In this document: positions 1 through 6,563 of the stretch, piece by piece | Position numbering within the stretch: the first letter of the stretch is position 1 | Layout of the letters: every line of letters begins with the position of its first letter | Virus record (IMG/VR): IMGVR_UViG_3300037247_000580 | Location: 1 to 23,405 of that record | DNA length: 23,405 nucleotides | Direction: 5' to 3' (one strand) | Source: a virus | Position numbers and translations under genes: made by a program | The notes under the pieces: model-generated | Database searches by the model: none | What the model was told of the DNA's origin: nothing | The model's input: the letters and a program-made list of their open reading frames with translations, nothing else

Positions 1-2
1 AT

Positions 3-1193
3 TTGTTCGGGACAATGGGCGTCGGCGAGAATCGGCGCCTCCTGTTCGATATGTTCGACGGGATTCTGTTCGAGAGTTTCGGCGCGGACTTCCGTCTCCC
101 TCAGACGAGCTTTCCGACGCTGGAGGACGCGGCCGAGGAGATTCGTCAGCGCCTTGAGACGGCGACAACGGATCGCCCGTTCACGATCACGCGCGACGGA
201 ACTCAGGTCCGCATCACGACCCGGTTCGGCGACACGGCTCTCCGACAACAGCCGCCGTCGAACATCGTCCCGCTGAATCAAATGTTCGGGATCGGCTTTC
301 GACAGGAGGCCGCGCCGCCGCGCGCCGCCGTTCGTCAGCGTTTATACATCGACTGGTTCCGCTCGGACAGCGTCGCGCCGGGGACGTCGGGGTCCGGCGT
401 TCCGGACATATTGAGCGAGACGAACGAACCCGCCTTTCTGCAAACGTCGCCGACGGCCCAGAACACTCTCGCTTTCGGCGGGGCGGCTTTGACCTTTGAA
501 CAGGAACAGGAGGCCGGCGGTCGCGAGGGATTCAGCGTCCGCGTCAGCGTCCGCCAGCTCGGAACCTCCGACGACCGGACCCAGTTCCATCAGGAGTTTT
601 ATGACGGCCTCCGCGCCAGCCCGGCCGCCTCATTCTTGACGCTGATCCAAGGGCCGCTCGTTCTCATTCCCGGTTTTGATTTCCCGATGGAGCGGTCGTC
701 CATCGCCATCGAGGTCGCGGACAATTTCTCTGTTCGGCTGACAAAGGTTTTCAATTCCAATTCAGGCGGGATCGCTTTCGACGCTGGCGGGCGCGGCGCC
801 GGTTTCGGCGTTCCCGGCCTCCTCAAGTTCAACATCGTGGAAGGTTCGCCGCCGGTCGCGGGTCTCCCCGGCGGCCTCGCTCAAGTCAACACGACCGGGA
901 TTTTCAATCTCGGGTTTAACGTCGTCCCCGGCGTCATCCTTTCGCTGACGCTCGACGGAACCGTTTTCCAGGAGACAACGATCTCCGAAATCGGCGCCTA
1001 TCGGGCCGCGTGGATTCGCATCCTCGACGCGATCGACCTCGACGCCCGGTTCAGTGTCGTGAATCGGCTCGACGAATTGACCCGAATTTCGCAACGCGCC
1101 GAGATCGTCCGGACGGTCGGGAACACGGCTTTCGATGTGTTCGGCGACGTCGGGTTCGGTCTCCGTGTAGAATTCCGCGACGTGAGTCCCTAG
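3..1193 (+). CDS. Phage structural (tail/adsorption) protein, probably 5'-truncated by window edge
   Basis: The frame is open from the first bases of the window. The first possible start is a TTG at position 3, so the true start probably lies upstream and at least 396 residues are visible. The product has no membrane segment. It is rich in Gly, Phe, Arg and beta-type segments (for example residues 255-290, Gly-rich, and the C-terminal FDVFGDVGFGLRVEF), as in virion proteins. I do not recognise a named family. Its place as first of three co-directional genes, the second with a DUF2793-like domain, suggests a distal tail or baseplate/fibre role (inference). The stop is followed 7 bases later by the next gene, which has a GGAG-type ribosome site (taggagtcagccATG). 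Confidence 0.65.
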   Translation: MFGTMGVGENRRLLFDMFDGILFESFGADFRLPQTSFPTLEDAAEEIRQRLETATTDRPFTITRDGTQVRITTRFGDTALRQQPPSNIVPLNQMFGIGFRQEAAPPRAAVRQRLYIDWFRSDSVAPGTSGSGVPDILSETNEPAFLQTSPTAQNTLAFGGAALTFEQEQEAGGREGFSVRVSVRQLGTSDDRTQFHQEFYDGLRASPAASFLTLIQGPLVLIPGFDFPMERSSIAIEVADNFSVRLTKVFNSNSGGIAFDAGGRGAGFGVPGLLKFNIVEGSPPVAGLPGGLAQVNTTGIFNLGFNVVPGVILSLTLDGTVFQETTISEIGAYRAAWIRILDAIDLDARFSVVNRLDELTRISQRAEIVRTVGNTAFDVFGDVGFGLRVEFRDVSP

Positions 1194-1202
1194 GAGTCAG
1201 CC

Positions 1203-2243
1203 ATGCCACAAACCGCCCTCCCGAATATCGGCGTCAATTTTGAATATACGCTCGGGACGAACGACTGGAAAAACGGTTTCGATTCGTCGATGGTCATTCT
1301 CGACTCACAGGTTCAGGCGTTCGTCATCGACCAGCGGGCCGCCGAACCGGCTGGCCCAGCCGTCGGCGACACTTATCTCCTCGGGCCAGGAACGCCGACC
1401 GGAACAAACTGGAGCGGCGACACGGGCGGGATCGCTGACGCCATCGCCGTTTTCACGAACGTCCCCGGCCAGACTGACGGCTCGCCCTGGTTTTATATTC
1501 AGCCGCGCGAGGGTTTCGTCCTTTACGATCGGACGCTCGATCGGTTCTGGGTCCGGATCGGTTCCGTCTGGACGCCGGGCGGCCACGAACGCCAGTTCGA
1601 GAAACTGGAGATCGGCGCGACTCACACGACGATCCTTGAGGACATCGGACGGATGCTCACGCTCGACGACGCCTCGACGCCCGTCCTCCTCACAATCGCC
1701 ACGTTCGCGAATGTCCCGATCCCGCTCGGAATGTTCTATGACGTCACATATCTCGGGACCGGATTCCTTGAGGTCACAGGCGCGGTCGGCGTCACGATCC
1801 GGTTCGCCGGATACAGCGAGACCGGCGCGCTCGGCGGCGCTCGGCCGACGTTCGAGCTGAATGAACATTTTCGCTTGTGGCATCTGGCGAGCGACGTCTG
1901 GATTCTATTTCCGGACGCCCGGCTCGGAACGATCGAGGCAATAACGGCGGCGAGTTTCGAGCCGACCATGAGAAACCGGGACGGGACCGTCCTGATCGAC
2001 AACGCCGCCCACACGCTGAACATTCCGGACGAGACGACTGTCCCATATCCGATCGGGACGACGCTCGAATTCGTGAATCAGAACGCCGCCGCGATCACCG
2101 TCACGGACGACCCCGCCGTGAGCTATGCGAGCGGCTCCCAGAATCTCGTCGTCGCTGGCATTGCGGCGAACGCCTCCGCTACAATCCGCAAAACAGCGGC
2201 GGACGAATGGTTCGTCCTCGTCAATGCGGCCCTCCCGACATAG
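1203..2243 (+). CDS. Tail protein with DUF2793-like N-terminal region
   Basis: A 346-residue protein. Residues about 30-125 resemble the DUF2793 phage tail domain: a PAVGDTYLLGPGTPTG loop, then a Trp-Ser-Gly-Asp segment, then a FYIQPREGFVLYDR stretch followed by WVRIGSVW. The last 100 residues form a second beta-rich module (IPDETTVPYPIGTTLEFVNQ, then ITVTDDPAVSYASG), of the kind found at the ends of phage tail appendage proteins and describing a small beta-barrel. The ATG at 1203 follows a GGAG ribosome site. The gene is 9 bases after the upstream structural gene and 9 bases before the next, so the three are probably co-transcribed. The exact virion position is inferred; the DUF2793 resemblance is recognised by eye only. 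Confidence 0.7.
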   Translation: MPQTALPNIGVNFEYTLGTNDWKNGFDSSMVILDSQVQAFVIDQRAAEPAGPAVGDTYLLGPGTPTGTNWSGDTGGIADAIAVFTNVPGQTDGSPWFYIQPREGFVLYDRTLDRFWVRIGSVWTPGGHERQFEKLEIGATHTTILEDIGRMLTLDDASTPVLLTIATFANVPIPLGMFYDVTYLGTGFLEVTGAVGVTIRFAGYSETGALGGARPTFELNEHFRLWHLASDVWILFPDARLGTIEAITAASFEPTMRNRDGTVLIDNAAHTLNIPDETTVPYPIGTTLEFVNQNAAAITVTDDPAVSYASGSQNLVVAGIAANASATIRKTAADEWFVLVNAALPT

Positions 2244-2252
2244 GAGATCGAC

Positions 2253-2834
2253 ATGAGCCAGAACCTCCAGCTCCAGAAAACCGTGAACAGTCACGCCCGG
2301 AGACTCCGCCATCGCCGTCGGCTCCTCACGACGGACGGGCGCTTTCGATCGCGCCATCCTGGTTTTGATAATTTCCTCACACGCGAGGCGACTCGGGCGA
2401 ACGCGAGTCCGCTCCGGCTGATCGGCGAGGCCATCGCCGCGGGCGGCTCGGGCTATTTCGTCAACGATCAGTTTTCGATCACAGGCGGGACGTTCTCAGT
2501 CCCGGCGGTCGGAATGGTTTCGGCGGTCGCCTCCGGAGTCGTCACTGGCGCCAAGCTCGTCGAGCGCGGGGTTTATACGGTAGTCACGCCGCCCGCCTCG
2601 CCGACGACTGTCATTCGCCAGAAAAACGGAGCGCCGGCGCCGGGAACCGGCCTCACGATAAACGACGGGATCACTGTCGCGGTCGTGGGCGTCACGGCCG
2701 CCGAGCTGTTGGCGGCTCTCCGATCGCGCCTCAATCTCGCCGGGGCGATCCCGACGCTCAAGGATGCGCGAGCCTACAGGAACCGCGAGAACAGCTCCGA
2801 CACATATCAGGACGCCGGAGTCCCGATTTCCTAG
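2253..2834 (+). CDS. Small tail-associated structural protein with beta-repeat
   Basis: A 193-residue protein with a basic N-terminus (ARRLRHRRRLL, residues 15-25). A central beta-rich stretch (about residues 63-130) alternates Gly/Val/Thr in the pattern GGSGYFVNDQFSITGG, AVASGVVTGAKLVERGVYTV, GTGLTINDG. This pattern of a Gly-Ser-Gly-Tyr turn followed by xVxAVxxGVV is common in phage tail fibre and virion decoration proteins. The C-terminus (residues 150-193) is polar and probably helical. The start ATG at 2253 has a good ribosome site (taggagatcgacATG). It is the last gene of the plus-strand structural run and is followed by a hairpin terminator at 2904-2930. I cannot name the function more precisely. 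Confidence 0.65.
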   Translation: MSQNLQLQKTVNSHARRLRHRRRLLTTDGRFRSRHPGFDNFLTREATRANASPLRLIGEAIAAGGSGYFVNDQFSITGGTFSVPAVGMVSAVASGVVTGAKLVERGVYTVVTPPASPTTVIRQKNGAPAPGTGLTINDGITVAVVGVTAAELLAALRSRLNLAGAIPTLKDARAYRNRENSSDTYQDAGVPIS

Positions 2835-2903
2835 GATTCCAGTGAAATCGGCCTCGTGAGAGCCGTTCTGAGGCGAGAACTCGGGTCGGCCTTGGCCTTG
2901 GTA

Positions 2904-2930
2904 TCCCCGAAAACAGTGGTTTTTCAGGGA
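2904..2930. terminator. Bidirectional hairpin terminator between convergent genes
   Basis: The arm TCCCCGAAAAC and the arm GTTTTTCAGGGA form an imperfect inverted repeat around an AGTG loop. The A-tract on one side and T-tract on the other allow termination in both directions. It lies in the 116-base gap between the convergent stops at 2834 and 2951, exactly where a shared terminator is expected. Confidence 0.6.
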
Positions 2931-2950
2931 TTTGGAGCGATTATCTGAGG

Positions 2951-3376
2951 TCAGTCCGGGGCGTCGTCGTCCTCGCGGAGAACCGAGACGTCGTGAGTCA
3001 TGACCGCCCTCCGGAGTTTCTCCGGACACGGCGCGACGCCCGCCTGTTTGATTGCGCCGCACAGCCAGCGGAGATCGGCGACGCCGAGGCCCGACAGCCC
3101 GACGACAATCCCGCCGAGCGTGATCCCGGCGTGAGTCGGAATGTTTCGCGCGTGAATCCAGGCGACGAACTTTCGCGCGTCGTCCCATTGCATCGCCGAG
3201 CGACAAAAGTTCTCGGGCATCGGATCGGGTTCGGGTCGCGCCGTCCCATAAACTGAAACGCTCGGCGTCGTGTATCCGAGATCATCGGGCGAATTCGGTT
3301 TCGGGTCCTCCTCGGTCGGTCGCTCCGGTTCCTCAAACAGTCCTCGCTGGCCGCTGGTTCGATCAGAATGGATCAT
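2951..3376 (-). CDS. Hypothetical early phage protein, acidic/Pro-rich N-terminus
   Basis: A 141-residue protein, last gene of the second minus-strand unit. The first 55 residues are polar, Pro/Glu-rich and probably disordered. Residues about 62-132 look like a folded helical domain (AMQWDDARKFVAWIHARNIPTH, then VADLRWLCGAIKQAGVAP). The extreme C-terminus is acidic (REDDDAPD). No family is recognised. The start codon overlaps the end of the upstream zinc-binding gene by 14 bases, so the two are probably translationally coupled. The pair is transcribed from the candidate promoter near 3732-3760. Confidence 0.6.
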   Translation of the reverse strand: MIHSDRTSGQRGLFEEPERPTEEDPKPNSPDDLGYTTPSVSVYGTARPEPDPMPENFCRSAMQWDDARKFVAWIHARNIPTHAGITLGGIVVGLSGLGVADLRWLCGAIKQAGVAPCPEKLRRAVMTHDVSVLREDDDAPD

Positions 3377-3659
3377 CGTCTCCGTAGTCCTCCCGCAAAG
3401 TTTCGCGCCTCCTGGACGCGCTCGCTGGCTCAGGCGTGGAATTATCTCCTCCTCCTGAGTCTCGCTTGTAACACGCCGGACAAACTTTCATCCACGGAGC
3501 GCCTTTGAACGCTTTCCCGCATCCGGGCGCCTCACACGTTTGTTCGAGCTGACAACGATGGCGCTCGTCTCCTCCGGGCGTCATGGGCGTCCAGCGATCG
3601 TTCGTGTGAACCCATTTTATCGGTCCGCCGCAATCGCGACACGTCGGTTCGGCTCTCAT
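3363..3659 (-). CDS. Small zinc-binding protein, four CxxC-type pairs
   Basis: A 98-residue protein starting at the ATG at 3659, chosen because GGAGGAG sits 6 bases upstream. A longer reading from 3704 would place this ribosome site inside the gene. Cys pairs occur in CRDCGG near the N-terminus, in CEAPGC in the middle and in CPACYKR further on, the pattern of one or two zinc ribbons. The sequence between them (KWVHTNDRWTPMTPGGDERH) is typical of small phage zinc-ribbon proteins of unknown role. The C-terminal 30 residues are charged and probably disordered. A perfect DnaA box lies 27 bases upstream of the start. Function is unknown; nucleic-acid or protein binding is the usual role of such ribbons. 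Confidence 0.7.
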   Translation of the reverse strand: MRAEPTCRDCGGPIKWVHTNDRWTPMTPGGDERHRCQLEQTCEAPGCGKAFKGAPWMKVCPACYKRDSGGGDNSTPEPASASRRRETLREDYGDDDPF

Positions 3660-3685
3660 GATGTTCTCCTCCGGCTGTCCCCAGC

Positions 3686-3694
3686 TTATCCACA
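3686..3694 (+). promoter_or_regulatory. Perfect DnaA box (TTATCCACA)
   Basis: The 9-mer TTATCCACA at 3686-3694 matches the bacterial DnaA-box consensus exactly. A weaker related 9-mer, TCGCCCACA, follows at 3696-3704. An AT-rich stretch (about 3732-3757), rare in this GC-rich genome, lies 40 bases away. This is a candidate replication initiation region or a DnaA-responsive leader. Only one perfect box is present, so the assignment is tentative. Confidence 0.4.
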
Positions 3695-3730
3695 GGTCGC
3701 CCACAGGGTTCGGCGACGCCAGCGCCCTCC

Positions 3731-3760
3731 GTTACAACAACAGATATTTATAGTTTTCAA
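3731..3760 (-). promoter_or_regulatory. Candidate sigma70-type promoter for the 3659-2951 unit
   Basis: On the minus strand TTGAAA (3760-3755) is followed after 18 bases by TGTAAC (3736-3731), which is preceded by a TG dinucleotide (extended -10). This gives a leader of about 65 bases to the ATG at 3659. The segment is AT-rich and lies downstream of the terminator of the preceding minus-strand unit, so the last two genes need their own promoter. Confidence 0.4.
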
Positions 3761-3925
3761 TCGTTCCGTCTCAGGCCCGACGGGAGGGCGCGAAAGCGCC
3801 AGACACGACGAGACGGATCGAAAGCCGGACGGACCAGTGGATCGCCGGTTTCGGGGACTGTTGCGGGAGGCGGGTCGCCGTGAGAGAATTCAGGCGCCCG
3901 GTCGTTCACCTGCAAAATGCCGACC

Positions 3926-3970
3926 GAAAAAAAGGCCCGCTGATCTCCGTGACCGGCGGGCCTTTACTTT
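3926..3970 (-). terminator. Rho-independent terminator of the early minus-strand operon
   Basis: On the minus strand AAAGGCCCGC, a 15-base loop and GCGGGCCTTT form a perfect 10-bp stem (arms at 3956-3965 and 3931-3940), followed by further T residues to make a U-tract of seven. It lies 27 bases beyond the stop of the gene ending at 3997, the last gene of the upstream minus unit. On the plus strand the flank TTTACTTTAT is weaker but might also terminate. Confidence 0.85.
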
Positions 3971-3996
3971 ATACGCCGTCTCTCGGCGTGAGTCTA

Positions 3997-4437
3997 TTAC
4001 TTGAGCTTGAGGACCCGGAGGCCATAGTCGATCGCCTCCTCCGACGTCGCCTTGAGCGCGTATTCGTCCCAGTCCTCCCGAGCGGCTGTCGTCATGTGAC
4101 GATGCGCGAACTCGACCCATTGATTCTCGGCGTCAATCTGACGCGCCGATCCCCAGTCGTCGTCGCCGATCGGCCGGGCGCATCGGGACATGAGCCGGAG
4201 TTTATCGGCGTTCATGTCGATCTCGATCCGGAGGTCCTCACAGAGCGCGTGGACGCTCGACGGCGCGGTCTGGAGTCCGACGTCATAGAATCGGGCGTCC
4301 CAGCCGATCGGCGTGTCGCAATGATGGCAAACCCGAGCCGCTCGCCTGTGAATCGCCTCACAGTCCCGATGGCCGCATCCCGGCGCGCATGGCGAGAACT
4401 CGCCAGCGAACTCGGGAGGCATCACTCCAGCGGCCAT
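3997..4437 (-). CDS. Hypothetical zinc-binding early protein
   Basis: A 146-residue protein. I place the start at the ATG at 4437, which overlaps the upstream stop as TAATG (translational coupling); the longer frame to 4668 would lie wholly over the upstream gene. Residues 17-50 hold a cluster of potential zinc ligands: CAPGCGHRDCEAIH followed by CHHCDTPIG, and a further HALCEDL at about residue 62. The middle and C-terminal parts look helical (QWVEFAHRHMTTAAREDWDEYALKA). No known family is recognised. It ends the 6403-3997 operon and is followed directly by a strong terminator. Confidence 0.65.
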   Translation of the reverse strand: MAAGVMPPEFAGEFSPCAPGCGHRDCEAIHRRAARVCHHCDTPIGWDARFYDVGLQTAPSSVHALCEDLRIEIDMNADKLRLMSRCARPIGDDDWGSARQIDAENQWVEFAHRHMTTAAREDWDEYALKATSEEAIDYGLRVLKLK

Positions 4438-5048
4438 TATTGCGCCGCCCGGAACAGTTCGAGCGCCTCCAGTTCGGGGAGGCCGTTCAGGATCGTCGCT
4501 TTCGGATTGTCCTTTTTCACTTTGACGAGGAACTCGGCCATGTGAGCTTTCGGACACTTGGACGTCCGGAAACACTCGCCGTCCTCGATCATGAGGACCC
4601 GCCCGCTCATGGCGCGTTTCATGTCCTTGAGGTACAGCGCGACCGTGAGGGCCTCGCTGACGAGCCATTCAAAAACGTCCCAGCTTGTGACCCCGTCGGT
4701 TTTCATCGTCCATTCATCGACGTCAATGTCGTCCACGGCGACGGCCTTTCCGTCGGTCGTCGTGACCATCCGGACCCCGTCGTCGTCCTTTTTCGGAATG
4801 TCGTCATAGCGCCGTTTCGAGAGCGGATTGACCTTGAGGCCGATCGCGTGAATGTCCTCGTCGAGCTTGTGTCCGGCTCCGCCTCCCGAGGTCAGCGCGT
4901 CGAACCGATCCGGTCCTCCGTGGCCCTCGTTCGACGCGACACAGAATCGTTTTCCGTCAACGTAAACCGTCGCCTGAAAACACGTCGTCTCCTCGCTCGC
5001 GAACTCCGCGACCTTGAGACCTTTCAACGTAATGGCTGGCGCTGTCAT
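4437..5048 (-). CDS. Conserved phage early protein of unknown function
   Basis: A 203-residue protein with the start at 5048, preceded by AGGAGGACAATC. The N-terminal third (LKGLKVAEFASEETTCFQAT, then VYVDGKRFCVASNEGHGGPD) is a beta-rich module. I have the impression of having seen this pattern (ASEET-CF-A-VYVDGK, then SN-GHGG) in other phages of Gram-negative bacteria, but no function comes with it. The C-terminal part includes KCPKAHMAEFLVKVKKDNP and ends ALELFRAAQ. The downstream gene starts within its stop (TAATG), and its own start overlaps the stop of the upstream 67-residue gene (ATGA), so it is a tightly coupled operon member. Function is unknown. Confidence 0.7.
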   Translation of the reverse strand: MTAPAITLKGLKVAEFASEETTCFQATVYVDGKRFCVASNEGHGGPDRFDALTSGGGAGHKLDEDIHAIGLKVNPLSKRRYDDIPKKDDDGVRMVTTTDGKAVAVDDIDVDEWTMKTDGVTSWDVFEWLVSEALTVALYLKDMKRAMSGRVLMIEDGECFRTSKCPKAHMAEFLVKVKKDNPKATILNGLPELEALELFRAAQ

Positions 5049-5248
5049 GATTGTCCTCCTATTGGCTCCGCGGTATAGCGGAAATCAGCGGTCCGATATG
5101 GGCCGTTTGTTTTTTTCATGAGGCGAGCCGCCTCGGTCTCGGCGGTTTCCTTGTCGGGGAAAATGACCTCGACGCCGCCGTTTTTCAGATAGGCGTTCCG
5201 GTATCCCGTCACGCCGCCCGAAACCTCACACAGAATTCGATAGTTCAT
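5045..5248 (-). CDS. Small hypothetical early protein
   Basis: A 67-residue protein. The fold looks like beta-beta-alpha: MNYRILCEVSGGVTGYRNAYL, then VEVIFPDKETAETEAARLMKK, then YRTADFRYTAEPIGG. This is a pattern seen in many very small phage proteins that describe an input value and a helix; no family name can be given. The ATG at 5248 lies inside the end of the upstream gene (stop at 5226) with an AGGAGGACGACG ribosome site. The downstream gene starts at the ATGA overlap. It is clearly part of the operon but its role cannot be inferred. Confidence 0.65.
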   Translation of the reverse strand: MNYRILCEVSGGVTGYRNAYLKNGGVEVIFPDKETAETEAARLMKKTNGPYRTADFRYTAEPIGGQS

Positions 5249-5759
5249 CGTCGTCCTCCTCGTCTCGTTGCCAATCGCCGACCGAATAGTCGGTCAGTTT
5301 CCCGTTCTGGACGTCGATTATCATCGTCCCCGAATACGGGCCGACCTCGTCCTGATCGACCTCGTTCGGACCGAAAATCGCTTTCACCGGAACGGCGAAC
5401 GATCGTCCGTCCTTGGGCCGTCCATAAGGTTCGATGTTCTCCCAGTCGATTCCCCGAATGTCCTTTCGGGCGAGGCTGATCTCGTCCATCATTTCGGCCG
5501 TGACCTTGTTCCGGACCTTGACCTCGGAGCCGTCGCGATACCCTCGGCCGATGCTGAACTCCATCACGTTCACGCCATCCTCGAACTCGTCGAAATTGTT
5601 CGGCTGTTCATATTCGATACAGTGATCCGCCCAAAGCTCGGCCATCATGGCGCGAGCGTGTTTCTCGGTCTCGCCAAAAGCCTCGAACGAAAAATGACGA
5701 GTCTCCAGCGCGGCGCGGAACATGACGAGATTTTCGATCGGATTGTCTGAGGTCCCCAT
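5226..5759 (-). CDS. Hypothetical early protein, acidic C-terminus
   Basis: A 177-residue protein, start at 5759 with an AGGAGTTCAGTC ribosome site. The N-terminal 60 residues are mixed alpha/beta (MFRAALETRHFSFEAFGETE, then HARAMMAELWADHCIEYEQP). The region around residues 95-150 contains alternating polar and hydrophobic stretches (VPVKAIFGPNEVD, GTMIIDVQNGKLTDYSVGDW). The C-terminus is strongly acidic (DEEDDDEL). Such acidic small proteins are common among phage early genes that act on host proteins, but nothing here shows a target. No family is recognised. It overlaps the next gene by 23 bases. Confidence 0.65.
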   Translation of the reverse strand: MGTSDNPIENLVMFRAALETRHFSFEAFGETEKHARAMMAELWADHCIEYEQPNNFDEFEDGVNVMEFSIGRGYRDGSEVKVRNKVTAEMMDEISLARKDIRGIDWENIEPYGRPKDGRSFAVPVKAIFGPNEVDQDEVGPYSGTMIIDVQNGKLTDYSVGDWQRDEEDDDELSNSV

Positions 5760-5769
5760 GACTGAACTC

Positions 5770-6174
5770 CTAAAGTTTGAACATCGTCCGGAGATTCCGG
5801 CGCAGTAAGTGAGCGACGCGGGCGAAACCCTCGTCGGTCGAATCGCGGACGTGACTCCAGTCCCATCCCTCGTTGATTTCGGCGAGCGAGTCGGCGTCGA
5901 GATACCCGAACCCGTCGGCCTCGCAATACGCCTCCCATTGGAGATCGGCGCTGACTAGATGCTCGATCTCGCCCTCATAATGGAGACACGCGATCACGAG
6001 CGGGCGGTCGTCCATTGCGGCGTAATGTTTCGGCGGCTTGACGTTCGCGATCCGCTCGGCGCGTCGTTCCTCATAGGCTTTTTCGATCGACTCAATACTG
6101 ATCGGCGGCGTCGCGACGGCCTCGGCCTCGCGCTTGATTGTCGTCCCGTCGGGGAGCTTGATTGTGATTTCCAT
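5770..6174 (-). CDS. Hypothetical early protein
   Basis: A 134-residue protein whose ATG at 6174 overlaps no gene but lies one base after the upstream stop (6176), with GGAGGAC as ribosome site. It opens with a beta-hairpin-like segment (MEITIKLPDGTTIKREAE), followed by a helical charged linker and a domain with several aromatic residues (LVIACLHYEGEIEHLVSADL, DGFGYLDADSLAEINEGWDW). The C-terminal helix is basic (VAHLLRRNLRTMFKL). No family is recognised. It is the second gene of the early minus-strand operon. Confidence 0.65.
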   Translation of the reverse strand: MEITIKLPDGTTIKREAEAVATPPISIESIEKAYEERRAERIANVKPPKHYAAMDDRPLVIACLHYEGEIEHLVSADLQWEAYCEADGFGYLDADSLAEINEGWDWSHVRDSTDEGFARVAHLLRRNLRTMFKL

Positions 6175-6175
6175 G

Positions 6176-6403
6176 CTAGTCCTCCAGTTTTTCGATCATG
6201 TCGAGCCGAACTCGCTCACACGGAACGATCGGCCAGTCCATAAGAGAGACGGCCGAAATGTCGATCCGGTCGTGTTCGATCCCGTCGGGATTGTTCTCGG
6301 TCGGAATCGAATCCTCGCGGACGATGTAAACCTCGCCCGCCTCCTCATTTTTCCCGAGCCATTCGGGGACAATTTTGACCTTGTCGCCTTTCCTGAATTT
6401 CAT
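6176..6403 (-). CDS. Small SH3/KOW-like hypothetical protein, first gene of minus operon
   Basis: A 75-residue protein opening MKFRKGDKVKIVPEWLGKNE and continuing GEVYIVREDS, which resembles the short SH3-like or KOW-type beta-barrel modules in many phage proteins. I place the start at the ATG at 6403 because GGAGG lies 7 bases upstream and because the longer start at 6430 overlaps the -10 element of the promoter at 6428-6456 and would therefore lie upstream of the predicted transcription start near 6421. Function is unknown. Confidence 0.65.
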   Translation of the reverse strand: MKFRKGDKVKIVPEWLGKNEEAGEVYIVREDSIPTENNPDGIEHDRIDISAVSLMDWPIVPCERVRLDMIEKLED

Positions 6404-6427
6404 CGTTTCGGCCTCCGTGAGCGTGGA

Positions 6428-6456
6428 CATATAGTATCATGACGCGAGACGGTCAA
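6428..6456 (-). promoter_or_regulatory. Strong sigma70-like promoter of the early minus-strand operon
   Basis: On the minus strand TTGACC (6456-6451) and TATATG (6433-6428) are separated by exactly 17 bases. A second reading, TGATACTAT (6439-6431), gives an extended -10. The predicted start of transcription near 6421 lies 18 bases upstream of the first gene's ATG (6403). This is the best consensus promoter in the window. Confidence 0.7.
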
Positions 6457-6473
6457 TGTGACGGGGATCACAT
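6456..6473. promoter_or_regulatory. CRP-like palindrome / operator (TGTGA-N6-TCACA)
   Basis: ATGTGA (6456-6461) and TCACAT (6468-6473) form a perfect 6-bp-arm palindrome with a 6-base spacer, identical in its core to the CRP consensus TGTGA-N6-TCACA. It abuts the -35 element of the minus promoter, with its centre about 43-44 bases upstream of the predicted start, close to the class II CRP position (-41.5). It also lies between the divergent minus operon and the XRE regulator gene, so it could instead be that regulator's operator. Confidence 0.5.
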
Positions 6474-6507
6474 AATCGACGGGATTTCTGGCGATAGTCT
6501 CTCCCCG

Positions 6508-6517
6508 TGTTACACTG
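6508..6517 (+). promoter_or_regulatory. Candidate extended -10 element upstream of XRE gene
   Basis: TGTTACACTG contains TGn followed by TACACT (4 of 6 matches to TATAAT). The identical 10-mer occurs at 9719-9728, again 25-50 bases upstream of a gene with a strong ribosome site. No good -35 hexamer is visible in either case, as is usual for extended -10 promoters. Tentative. Confidence 0.3.
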
Positions 6518-6563
6518 TCAGCCTCAGACATCGCGCTCGCCAGGGCGCTCCCAGGAGAGATTT

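Larger units (their letters stand above)
3660..3996. other. 337-base intergenic region: leader, candidate origin, hairpin, terminator
   Basis: This gap between minus-strand genes holds, from left to right, a ribosome site for the 3659 gene, a perfect DnaA box (3686-3694), an AT-rich patch with a candidate minus promoter (3731-3760), a GNRA-loop hairpin GGCGC-GAAA-GCGCC (3787-3800), about 120 bases with no assigned function, and a strong terminator (3926-3970). No convincing protein-coding frame is seen here; the frames crossing it lack ribosome sites and run over recognisable signals. A small non-coding RNA is possible but not demonstrated. Confidence 0.5.

Noticed and set aside
1240-1860. 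206-residue plus-strand frame inside the DUF2793-like gene
   Set aside because: Arg/Ser-rich low-complexity product without recognisable motifs; unlike the 8565 frame it does not resemble any family.
2903-2914. 12-base ATCCCCGAAAAC shared in inverted orientation with 11899-11910
   Set aside because: Considered as attachment sites or repeats, but about 30 such 12-base pairs are expected by chance in a window of this size, and the first copy is part of a terminator stem.
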